Positions 11,811-20,900 of a stretch of 64,000 nt of DNA are shown here, in pieces (positions within the stretch are counted from its first letter, which is position 1; every line of letters starts with the position of its first letter). The notes beneath the pieces were generated by a model. That model made no database searches. It saw nothing but the letters and a program-made list of their open reading frames with translations, and was not told where the DNA came from. Source of the stretch: Todiramphus chloris collaris (lineage: Eukaryota; Chordata; Aves; Coraciiformes; Alcedinidae); NCBI GenBank assembly GCA_025345505.1, contig JANVCC010000018.1:35772959-35836958 (forward strand), read 5' to 3'. A program made the position numbers and the translations under genes.

Positions 11811-14800
11811 CAAGAAAAAAAATCACTGTCTCCCTTGTTCCTCCCACCCTCTTCTAATTTCTAAGTATACATTCCTTTCAAAACACCTTGGGTGTTGTAA
11901 CACGGAAAGATGTAAAGACTTGAGATAAAGCAGGAGAAGGCTGGGAAAGCAAAGCAGAAGAAGAGTTCAGTAGAGGAGGACTATATAAACCTACACGTGT
12001 CACAGTGGTCAAAAGCAAGTAACAAAGCATCAGTGATCATGGAGGAAAAGAAGCAGGGAACTGATTCACCAGGCTTCTTAATCTTGTGCATTCATAACTC
12101 ATACTTGTAACTAAGTGGAGGCAAATCCTAACCAGGCAGTGAGGCTGCATTTTACATCTGCTTTGTCAGATCGTAAACAACGGCACAACGTGTAAGACAG
12201 TGGAGAATCAAACCCCATATGTTCTCAAATCTGCTGAGCTTTTTATATGCCTTCTTTTTCTTCTTGAAATCATCTCATTCAACTCTTCCCTACAAAGACT
12301 TCCAGTTTCAACAGATGAACATGTTTTCATGAAAAAGGATTTATGTGGAAATACTCCCAACTTTCAGTCCTCTGCGGTTAGAGCTTCCACAGTCCTGCGT
12401 GCTGAATGAAGCCAGCCACACTTACCTGCGGGGAAGCAGGGCAAACCGGGAAACACCCTTGGCACCACAAATGGCTGCGAAACCTCGGCACGGCACAGCC
12501 TGCAGAGTGAGGAACAAGTGGGACTGTTGTCTGAAGTGTGAGGAACACATTGGCCCAGATTCCCTGCAGATCTGGGTTTCTGCTTTTAGGAGCCAGGAGG
12601 GAAAGCAAAGTGTTTCAGCTCTCCCTTCCTTCCCCCACTGCAGCTAGGCGACTGCCCTAACCTATGCCATCTTTTAAAAGTCTCCTAGAAACCGTGAGCA
12701 GATGTGAGCTGGAACCCAGAAGCTCGATCCAGCCAGGTGCCTTCCTCGCACATTGTGGCTAAGACAAAATTGCAAATTGGCCCAAAATAAACAAGATTTT
12801 GAGTTCAGCGTCATCTGAGAGTGACTGTGTGCAGCAAGGCAGGTCACCATGGCACTCAGCAAAACTAATCCAGTAGCTAATCCGCTCTGCCAAATTCCCA
12901 GCATCGCCATCAGACTTCTAGATTGCTGCTCCTTGAAAAGACTTCCCTAGTGGACATGAACAAGATACAACCTTGCCAGCTGAAGCCTGCTCATATAAAC
13001 CACCTTGCAGTGAGAATCAGAGGGAATAAGGAGTAGTAAGACCCTGGGTCCTTTTGGTCCTTCAAAAAGGACTAGAGTCAGGAGGCTTATTTTGTAGAAG
13101 GAAGAGTTTTACTGGCTGTAGTGATTTATTCTATGGTAGAGTTTACATGGAACTTAGCCTTGGTCATATAACTAAACTTCACATTCTTAAAATCAATATA
13201 ATGAAAAAAATTACCATTTTAAAATCCCTATAGCAATTTATCAAAGGTACCTTTAAAGTAAAAAAACTTGCATCATTTCTGAGCAAGGAACAAATAAAAG
13301 CAGGATTGAAAGTTTAGCCTGACTTGTTTAAGCGTGTTAAATTCTCAGTTATATTGTGATGAACTTGTAAGTGGTTATGCAACTTGGCTCCTGTTTCAGA
13401 TACTCTGTATGTCAGAGCATGCAGAGCTGGAGTATGGACAGAGGGATGCACCTGGAATACAGCAGGTCCTCTTCATAAGTCTTTTTCCATGGTATTAAAA
13501 TCAATGTTCCTTGTAATGGACTTTTGATATTTCAATATAAAAATGGATGGCATACAAGAAAATGCAAACGTGGTCTTATCTTGTATAGCAATTAATGGTT
13601 GCATGATTACCACATAGATAATAATAGAATTTATCCTTCATTCATCATATAGACAATGAAAACCAGAACAGACCTTATCACATAAGTTTAGATGCACCTA
13701 AAACAGAAGATGAATGTTTATGGTGTGATCATGTAAATGCTGAATAAAACACTCAAACAAGAATTCAAGGCAGCATTTTGTTGCCTAAGTATTTTTATGG
13801 CACCATTTTAAGAATTCTGATGGTGTTTCTTCAAATGAATCTGAGGGAAACAGAAGGTGTCCTTTGGAGGACCTGCTGGATCTCTCCATGTGAGGAAGCA
13901 GATGGAACTTGCAGCTTGTTCTTCCACTTTTGTGGGAAGATATTTTTGGTAAAAGAAAAGAATTCTGGTCTCTGTGCTATTGCTCACTTGATGTGTAATC
14001 CTTAGCTTATCATAAATACCTTTCCAAGGCCACTTCCTATGAAATGCTGAGTATCTTCATGCAATATTGAGACAATGTAGAAACTTCTCACAGAAGAAAC
14101 ATGAATTTCCCTGCCAGTAGAGAAAAAATATTTTTAAAAGATGATACCTATTGCATAGAGTCCTACTCTATTCCAACTCCTTGGCCATCAGGTGGAGTAA
14201 AGCCACTCCGAATCTCCTAAAGGCCTACAGCATTGTTTAGTATCTGGCCAAGGGTCTTTGAGAAGATTATTTAGGATGGGATTCATCACAATTAACTTAA
14301 TTAACAGCCTTCACTTTCAGTGTCTAAAATAATCTTCCATGTCTTCCTAGGGACAGAGGAGTGACATCAGCACACACAAATGCCACTTTATTCCTTGGTA
14401 AGGTGAAAGTCTTAAAAGGGGTATAGCGACTCTAAAACCTTCCAGCAGTATAGTTATCACAGGTTTTCCCAATGACTTTCTACATTTCTTTAGGTATGTG
14501 TCACATTTTCACTTCAAGGAGATGAAGTACGGGGGTACTGATTTTCAAAAGCAGACTGTCATATGAAGCAAGCTTTACTCTACTGGAGAAGGATGGTCAG
14601 AAGTCTTCTTCATGGTTCAAAACAACCAGCACGTCATCCAGCCTCATAGCCTGGAGCAGCAAAGCCACCAAGAGACTGAAGCATTGCCTCAGCCCACTCC
14701 ACCCCACTTAACGTGAGATTCTCAGTCAACCCATAGGAATATCAGCCATGGGAACAGTTTTCTTGTGGTAAATTCTCTTCCAGTTGGAGTCCTTTAGCCA

Positions 14801-14877
14801 AGAAAAGATATTTTTCAAACACTATATTTTAACTCAGACATTTTTCATAAAATTTATGCAAAAAAAAACCCCAAACT
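11811..14877. other. Intergenic DNA immediately upstream of the TPBG gap
   Basis: No gene recognised. A GC-richer patch at about 12.35-12.65 kb contains a minus-strand consensus donor (CAG|GTAAGT, antisense at 12420-12428) and is discussed as a finding. A TATATAA string at 11983-11989 lies just before a CACGTG E-box at 11994-11999. An 8-bp-arm hairpin (GTCCTTTT/AAAAGGAC) is at 13049-13072. The remainder is unremarkable AT-rich DNA. Confidence 0.65.
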
Positions 14878-14924
14878 ATGAGATGAGATGAGATGAGATG
14901 AGATGAGATGAGATGAGATGAGAT
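14878..14924. repeat. (ATGAG)n pentanucleotide repeat at the gap edge
   Basis: About 9.4 perfect units of ATGAG running straight into the N block, so the true repeat length is unknown. This repeat is the likely cause of the assembly break. The minus-strand frame that reads SHLIS repeats through it is an artefact. Confidence 0.95.
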
Positions 14925-15324
14925 NNNNNNNNNNNNNNNNNNNNNNNNNNNNNNNNNNNNNNNNNNNNNNNNNNNNNNNNNNNNNNNNNNNNNNNNNNNN
15001 NNNNNNNNNNNNNNNNNNNNNNNNNNNNNNNNNNNNNNNNNNNNNNNNNNNNNNNNNNNNNNNNNNNNNNNNNNNNNNNNNNNNNNNNNNNNNNNNNNNN
15101 NNNNNNNNNNNNNNNNNNNNNNNNNNNNNNNNNNNNNNNNNNNNNNNNNNNNNNNNNNNNNNNNNNNNNNNNNNNNNNNNNNNNNNNNNNNNNNNNNNNN
15201 NNNNNNNNNNNNNNNNNNNNNNNNNNNNNNNNNNNNNNNNNNNNNNNNNNNNNNNNNNNNNNNNNNNNNNNNNNNNNNNNNNNNNNNNNNNNNNNNNNNN
15301 NNNNNNNNNNNNNNNNNNNNNNNN
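14925..15324. other. Assembly gap (400 N)
   Basis: Exactly 400 consecutive N, a round number, so the size may be nominal rather than measured. It lies between a pentanucleotide repeat and the first visible CpG-rich bases of TPBG, and so hides the core promoter and part or all of TPBG exon 1. Confidence 0.99.
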
Positions 15325-15376
15325 GTTCGCTCCGGCGGAGTTTGCTCCGGACGCGGGGCGGGAGCGGCGGCAGGAG
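15325..15376 (+). other. TPBG 5' non-coding exon (3' part only)
   Basis: Fifty-two bases remain between the gap and a good donor (GAG|GTGAGT, intron starting at 15377). The stretch contains the direct repeat GCTCCGG twice and a GC box, GGGGCGGG (15355-15362). I infer this to be the end of the first non-coding exon because the donor pairs with a strong acceptor 347 bp downstream and because TPBG genes known to me carry a 5'UTR intron with the coding sequence in the following exon. The exon start lies in the gap or at its edge. RNA evidence would be needed for certainty. Confidence 0.55.
15355..15362 (+). promoter_or_regulatory. GC box (Sp/KLF type)
   Basis: GGGGCGGG in the remaining 52 bases upstream of the 5' donor. 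Sp1-type sites are typical of CpG-island promoters such as that of TPBG; function here is inferred. Confidence 0.35.
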
Positions 15377-15723
15377 GTGAGTGTCGGGGAGCGGGAACGC
15401 TCCGCGATAGGTTTTGCGGACGGGAGTTTGCACCGGTCGTGGCGCGGAGCGGAGAGCCCCGGGCGAGGGCGACAGGGACGGAGCGGCGGGGGGGCGGTGG
15501 GTTAGGCTCGTTCCTCCTCTCCGTGCTGGGCGAGCCGCCGGCCGGGGGGGAAGGCGGCGGTGTGAGCTGGAAGCGGGGGAAACCCTGTTCCTCGGCGGGC
15601 TCCCCCGAGCTGCTTCGGGTCCGGGGCCGCCCGGCGAGCCACGTGTCGGGGACGAGGCGTGGGGCCGGGGGAGGGCGGGTGGTCGCCCCGCCGCTGCCCT
15701 CTCTCTTTCTCCTTCTGCTGCAG
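15377..15723 (+). other. TPBG 5'UTR intron (predicted)
   Basis: Begins GTGAGT and ends in a pyrimidine-rich tract (CTCTCTTTCTCCTTCTGCTGCAG) at 15723, so both ends match the consensus. It is 347 bp, GC-rich, and contains an E-box CACGTG (15640-15645) and a four-run G-quadruplex motif (15661-15679). An ATG at 15659, in frame with TPBG, lies inside this intron and would be removed from the spliced message, which is why it is not chosen as the start. Confidence 0.6.
15661..15682 (+). promoter_or_regulatory. G-quadruplex motif in the 5'UTR intron
   Basis: Four G runs (4, 5, 3 and 3) separated by CC, A and C, which satisfies the canonical G3+N1-7 pattern on the coding strand. It sits about 40 bp before the predicted splice acceptor. 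Confidence 0.6.
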
Positions 15724-15889
15724 GTTTCGCGGCGAGAAGCGGAGCGGAGCCACCGCCGGAGGGAAAGCTCCTGTCCCCGGAGAAGGGGCTGTCCGGAGCG
15801 GGCGGCGCCCCGGCGAAAGCCGCCGTCCGTCTCGCCGCCCAGAGCCGAAGGCGCTCGCAGGGGAAAGTTGCGTGCGCGGGCCGGGCGCG
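15724..15889 (+). other. TPBG 5'UTR in the coding exon
   Basis: The 166 bases from the acceptor to the start codon contain no upstream ATG. The reading frame of TPBG happens to stay open through this segment, but the encoded Arg/Pro-rich string has no resemblance to the family and precedes the signal peptide, so it is treated as untranslated. Confidence 0.6.
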
Positions 15890-17017
15890 ATGCCGGGGCG
15901 CGGCGCGCTTTGCCTGGGGCTGCTGCTGCACATCCTGCTGGGCTGCGACTCGGCGCAGCAGTCCGGCAGCTGCCCGGCCCCTTGCGAGTGCTCGGAGGCG
16001 GCCAAGACGGTGAAGTGCGTGAACAGGAACCTGACGGCCGTGCCGCCCAACCTGCCGTCCTATGTGCGCAACCTCTTCATCACCGGCAACCACCTGGCCC
16101 TCCTGCCGGCCGGCGCCTTCCCGGCCCAGCGCCTGCCTGACCTCAGCGCCCTCAATCTCAGCGGCAACCACCTGCGGGCCGTGGAAGCCGGAGCCTTCTC
16201 GGCCCTGCCCGCCCTGCGGCAGCTGGACCTCAGCGGCAACCCCCTGGTCTCCCTCAGCCCGCAGGCCTTCGGGGAGGGCGGCAGCCCGCTGGAGGAGCTG
16301 GCCCTCCGCGGGGCTTTGCGTGATCCCGGCGTCCTCCTGAGCGTGGCTGCCATGCTGCAGTCTGGGGCCCTGCGCAACCTCAGCCGTCTGGAGCTGTCTG
16401 ACAACGGGCTGCTGTGGCTGCCCTCCAGCATGTTCACGGCCCTGCTCGCCCTGCGGCAGCTGGACCTCGGCAACAGCTCCCTGGTGGGCCTGCAAAACGT
16501 CACCTTCCAGGGGCTGGGCCAGCTGCAGAGCCTCAACCTCAGCGACAGCTCCCTGGGTGTGCTGAGGAACGGCACCCTGGCCCAGTTACGCAGCCAGCCC
16601 GCCCTCCGGCATGTTGGTCTGGGCCGCAACACCTGGGTCTGCAACTGCACTGTTGAGGACCTGGTAGCCTGGCTCAAGGAGAGTGACCAGGTAGAGGGCA
16701 AAGAAGCCTTGACCTGCGCCTACCCAGACAAGATGCTGGGCAAAGCCTTGCTGAAGGTCAACGGCTCGGACCTGAACTGCTCTGAGTCCATAGACCTGCC
16801 TTCCCAGCTACAGACATCGTATGTCTTCCTGGGGATAGTCTTGGCTCTCATTGGGGCCATTTTTCTCCTTGTTTTGTACTTGAACCGAAAAGGAATCAAA
16901 AAGTGGATGCACAACATCAGAGATGCCTGTAGGGATCACATGGAGGGTTACCACTACAGATACGAGATCAATGCAGACCCCAGGTTAACAAACCTCAGCT
17001 CCAATTCGGATGTCTGA
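15890..17017 (+). CDS. TPBG: Trophoblast glycoprotein (5T4/WAIF1), intact
   Basis: Type I membrane glycoprotein of 375 residues with extracellular leucine-rich repeats. Known roles of the family: it interferes with canonical Wnt/beta-catenin signalling through LRP6, promotes non-canonical Wnt signalling, and affects motility and CXCR4 placement. Visible layout: signal peptide about 1-23 (hydrophobic LCLGLLLHILLG); cysteine-rich N-cap (C28, C32, C34, C43); leucine-rich repeats about 55-245 with LxxLxLxxN motifs (LSALNLSGN, LRQLDLSGN, LSRLELSDN, LRQLDLGN); C-cap starting NTWVCNC with C251, C253, C276, C297; one membrane helix about 311-331; a cytoplasmic tail of about 44 residues ending SDV, a class I PDZ ligand reported to bind GIPC1 in mammals. 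Ten N-glycosylation sequons lie in the ectodomain (N47, 89, 163, 195, 203, 216, 227, 252, 291, 296). The start was chosen for the signal peptide and for G at -3. It is shorter than the 420-residue human protein because a Ser-rich N-terminal extension and a mid-ectodomain insert are absent. No frameshift. Confidence 0.97.
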   Translation: MPGRGALCLGLLLHILLGCDSAQQSGSCPAPCECSEAAKTVKCVNRNLTAVPPNLPSYVRNLFITGNHLALLPAGAFPAQRLPDLSALNLSGNHLRAVEAGAFSALPALRQLDLSGNPLVSLSPQAFGEGGSPLEELALRGALRDPGVLLSVAAMLQSGALRNLSRLELSDNGLLWLPSSMFTALLALRQLDLGNSSLVGLQNVTFQGLGQLQSLNLSDSSLGVLRNGTLAQLRSQPALRHVGLGRNTWVCNCTVEDLVAWLKESDQVEGKEALTCAYPDKMLGKALLKVNGSDLNCSESIDLPSQLQTSYVFLGIVLALIGAIFLLVLYLNRKGIKKWMHNIRDACRDHMEGYHYRYEINADPRLTNLSSNSDV

Positions 17018-17722
17018 CAAAGAGCTGTGGATGTGGGGCAGCGCACAGTAGCTATGCATGAAAAGTAGACTTAACGCTTTACCCTCGTGCTTGCTTCCCT
17101 CTCCCTGGAGAAATCTTGGACGTGCTTGTAACTTGAGGGGGATATGCCTCTCTGTGATGTCAAGTTCATTTTTGTTTTGAGACGCTGGGCAGCTGCGCAT
17201 GGCGTTGGGCTGTATGTAGGAAATGAGCTGCTACTTCTTTTCCTCCTTAACTGTCTGTACTTGTGAGAATTTTTTTTTCAAGATCTCAAAGGAAAACTCT
17301 TCTCTCTGATGCTCCAAAGCCACCAGAGTTTATAAAAAAAATTACCGATGCAGACACCATTCAACAAAAGCTGCCTCAACTTTTTGGGAAAAAAATGTTA
17401 ACTTTCCTCTGTGCCGGTTTTGATCTTGTATATTCGAATTGTGATGACAGCAGTTCCATTTCATAGACTCCCTTGAGATTTAGAAAAGCAAAGGAACTCC
17501 TTTTAACAATTCCTCTGTTACAAAGAAGGAAATCAAATAGTGAGCATGCACAAATACTTTATAGTTTTACATGTTAGGAATTTAAAATCTCAGTAAGTCT
17601 CTTACTATTTTGTAAAGTTATTTTTGATTGCAGTTTACATGAAAAGAGAGAATTTTTATACAAACTGCATCTAAACTCCATCTGAGCTGTTAAATTCAAT
17701 AAACAGTCTTACAAGAACTGTT
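17018..17722 (+). other. TPBG 3'UTR (predicted short form)
   Basis: AT-rich sequence from the stop codon to just past the first canonical AATAAA. No conserved element that I can name. GT-rich sequence (TGTTGTGTTGAAG) begins about 17 bases after the signal, as expected downstream of a cleavage site. Confidence 0.65.
17698..17703 (+). terminator. Polyadenylation signal AATAAA (proximal)
   Basis: Canonical hexamer 681 bases after the stop codon with a GT-rich downstream element from about 17720. This is the best candidate for the main TPBG 3' end. Confidence 0.7.
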
Positions 17723-17812
17723 GTGTTGAAGTTTGCTGTTGCAACATACGGACATCTGAGAATGTGGATAGCTTTCTAGTCCTTGAAGTAATAGCCCTGC
17801 AGTAGTTACCTG

Positions 17813-17818
17813 AATAAA
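17813..17818 (+). terminator. Polyadenylation signal AATAAA (distal, possible)
   Basis: Second canonical hexamer 115 bases downstream of the first, followed by a T-run and TGTTTGACAGTTTTGTG. It could give an alternative, slightly longer 3'UTR. Confidence 0.4.
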
Positions 17819-17925
17819 TTTTTTTACAAATGCATAGCTTAGAGACATTAATGTTTGACAGTTTTGTGAGATACACTCGGAGAATGACACTGATCAGCGG
17901 CGAGAGCAGTTTTACTTGGCACAAT

Positions 17926-17938
17926 CCCCCCCCCCCCC
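17926..17938. repeat. Poly-C tract (C13)
   Basis: Run of 13 C followed by ACCCC, 220 bases past the proximal poly-A signal. A likely length-variable site. Confidence 0.9.
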
Positions 17939-20900
17939 ACCCCGGTCTGCTTTCTCAAAAACAACTGCAAAATGTCAAGACAGGTGCTAGGGTCCACCCT
18001 GCTGGGAAGGTACAAGCTGATAGAATTTTCATAAGGTCTTCTCTAACAAATTGAAAAAAAAAAAAATCAAATTAAATTGTGGAGTTTGTAAGCTAAAGAA
18101 AATTTTTCGTGAATGGAATTGCTTATTATAAAAAACATACTTTCATGTCCTGAACTAAATTAAATGCAGCTCAGTCGTGTAGTCAGTGAGCTTCAGGCTT
18201 GTAAATCAGTGCAGCACTTACTAAATTAAGTGCTTGCTGTTTCTCTTTAAGCTCTTGGTACTCGTGAAGTTTTGTATTGCACTGTATCTGGTAACTTGAT
18301 GGAACTTTACCTTTATCTTAAAGCTTTTAACAGGTGCATTTCAGTATTGTGTGTTACTTATGCATATGACTGGCTTGGGAATGCATTTACTTGTAAATAG
18401 ATAAAGCATGCAAAGAAAAACTTCAAAAATGCATCATTTGATATGCAGCTCGGATGACATATGAAAAGTATAAAACAAGAACCTTCCAATGGCCACCAAT
18501 AATTAATGCGCTTTTTCTAATCCATTTATAGATTCTTAATGAAAAAAATACACTAGCTGTAGAAGCGTGATGTGAATTGGTATCTATCAGTCTATCTGTG
18601 GAGGTTTTTCCATCATCACTGTCACTTGACGCTCTTGAGCATCTCTAAAATGTTACGAATTGCTGGCTAATTCCCTTTGCTTTCAAAAGTGACAGTTTTC
18701 TCATAGATATATGCCTTTGGTAAGAGCTCATAAATCTAAAATAGTCCTTAAAATATCAGAAGAAATATAATCTATTTTGGGCATCGGTACTATTCAGATG
18801 CCTTTTTTCTCCTTACAACTTTAGATGGAGTAAGTAGCACAAGTTGGTTCAGAATAATTTTCTGTTGCTTTAAATTTGCTTTATTTAATAGCAGTGATTA
18901 TTTTTTTTAAAGTAGTTTTATGAATTAGCCCTCAAAAATAAATTAAAAATGAAGTACAATTAATGTTTTGCTAAATCAGTGTATTTTACAATTAATGTAG
19001 GTTAAGTGATAGCCTGTTTCTCCTGCTGTAATTTAAATGTATGAGCACTATCTGGTTGACAGCATATGAATGAAGTATGTGGATTCTTAAAAAGCAGGAT
19101 GCTGGTCTGAATGTTAGATGCCCATATTTTAAGAATAGTGTAAAAACCCCAGTGTGAATAACTGTTACTAACTATGCAAATAGTTCATACTTGATAGGCA
19201 TAAGATAGTTTATATAGGAAGCTACAATTTACAATAGCTATGCAGCGTGCTTTATTGTATTGGTCATTTTCGAGATTATCAACCTACACTTATTTGTACA
19301 GTGCCAAGAGGAGTAGAGCCTCATCCTTGATTAAGATGCTCCTGTAATATAATAGGTAAAATACATAAAAAACAAGCCATTTCTTGGGCTATTTCTTCAG
19401 TTTTGTTAACAGAGACTTTAAAGTAACTACAGTAAAAAACAATTATTTGTGATGTGATAATGTAACAGCCATGCATTTATAGAGCTGCTGTGTAAGAACA
19501 GGCAACGACTTAATTCACAGTCTCTCACCAATGGACTGAGTATTTGTATAGTAAGCAAGTGTAACTGTTGTACTACACCTAATATTCTAAAGATTATTAT
19601 TATTTTTGTATTATAGAAATTCAATGTAATAGAACTTTATTAGAGACCCAGTGATGGGTACTTTAAAATACTTTTTGCCCGTTGCTTACATGTATATTTA
19701 TTAGGATGTAACAGAGAGCATGTGTCAGTGTTGTGTTGGATAACGTTCTCCTACAGTGTTTGACCAACAGTGAATGCTTTGGTGTTTTGTACAATGCATT
19801 ATTTGATCTTAAATCCCCTTCCATAAACAGTGCTTGAAATATGTTTTCCTTTCCTTTTACAAAATAGTTAACAGTGGTACTTGGAAGACATTAAAAAAGT
19901 AGCTCCTGAAGTGCTTCAGAACTTGGTTAAAACTATATATTTAAAATAATGTTAATTTAAGGATGTTTCTGAAGCACGTCATATAATCTTACTCTGCTTT
20001 GACACCTGAAATTCCAATTGATTACTATTTCCAGAGCAGCTTAATTAGCAGGGCTGTTTTATTCATTCATTCTTCAATAAAACACGTGCAGTACAAAATG
20101 CCTCTAAAATGTGTTTTGTATACATAAACCCCCAAAGTTTGGCATGAGATGGTTGTCACTGATGTTTCATAGAAAACATCTAATGTAGTGGGCAAATCTT
20201 CAGGGAAGGCTGCACAGCTAAGAAGCAGAAAGGATGGTTTGTCCAAGGTTCCACTCCTTTCTTTTTTAAGTAGGTTTAGCTGTAATAAGCTTATCACTTT
20301 CTTAGAAGAACAGCACAAGGAATTGACGTAGTTTTAATGTATTTTCCTGAAGTACTTTGGATAAGTGCTGTTGCCAGGTGAGAAACAAAGTTCCCCAAAT
20401 CTTTTTTACCCGAGGTAGCTTTATATTTGATCATCTAACTTTTTTTTTTTTTTTAATTTGGACAATAGTACCAATAATTTTGACACCCAGAAAGTGTTTT
20501 GAAGTGTTGCACAACCGCTTTACATCTTTTTATTTGGTGTAATTTACCTTTTAAGCACTGGTGGCAATCCCCAGTGACATGCCAACTAGTGAAGCAGTCT
20601 GTTCAGGCCCGTAATTAGCTGTTTACTGAGATGTCACTGAAGACAGGCATGGCAAAATATTCAAAATATGACTGCACTAGGATCCCAACTCTCATTATTC
20701 TTACCAGCATTTTCCCTGTGGTATACTCTGCTCTTTATGCATCTGCATAATTTCTTCTTTGCTTCATTTTCTCAAGAAATATATGAAAAGGAGTATCGTG
20801 AATCTGCACAGGTAGAGAAATCGTTTGACTGCACCTATATTTTGAGGTTTAGTGTCTTCATTTTTCTTTAAGCCTTAATGTGAAAAAGAGCCTTTGTCAA

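Larger units (their letters stand above)
15325..16800. promoter_or_regulatory. CpG island over the TPBG start and ectodomain coding sequence
   Basis: From the right edge of the gap to about 16.8 kb the sequence is very GC-rich with dense CpG, in sharp contrast to the AT-rich surroundings. It covers the visible 5' exon, the 5'UTR intron and most of the coding sequence. The left boundary is hidden by the gap. This is the usual setting of a broad TATA-less promoter; no TATA box is visible in what remains. Confidence 0.85.

Noticed and set aside
12378-12647. Overlapping frames on both strands in the GC-rich patch as coding genes
   Set aside because: Each is short, mutually antisense and without domain text; only the splice donor is noteworthy.
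14918-15505. 195-codon plus-strand frame starting in the ATGAG repeat
   Set aside because: About two thirds of it is N; the rest is 5'UTR and intron.
15659-15889. Upstream in-frame ATG extending TPBG by 77 residues
   Set aside because: The ATG lies in the predicted 5'UTR intron and the extension is Arg/Pro-rich, with the signal peptide beginning only at the 15890 ATG.
15414-16140. Plus-strand frames of 199 and 233 codons overlapping the TPBG start
   Set aside because: Out-of-frame shadows of a CpG island; Arg/Gly/Ala-rich text without domains.
14876-16495. 539-codon minus-strand frame across the gap and antisense to TPBG
   Set aside because: It is open only because N bases are unreadable, the ATGAG repeat has no stop, and GC-rich antisense DNA rarely forms stops. 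No family resemblance.
16060-16701. 213-codon minus-strand frame inside TPBG
   Set aside because: Antisense shadow of GC3-rich leucine-rich-repeat coding sequence.
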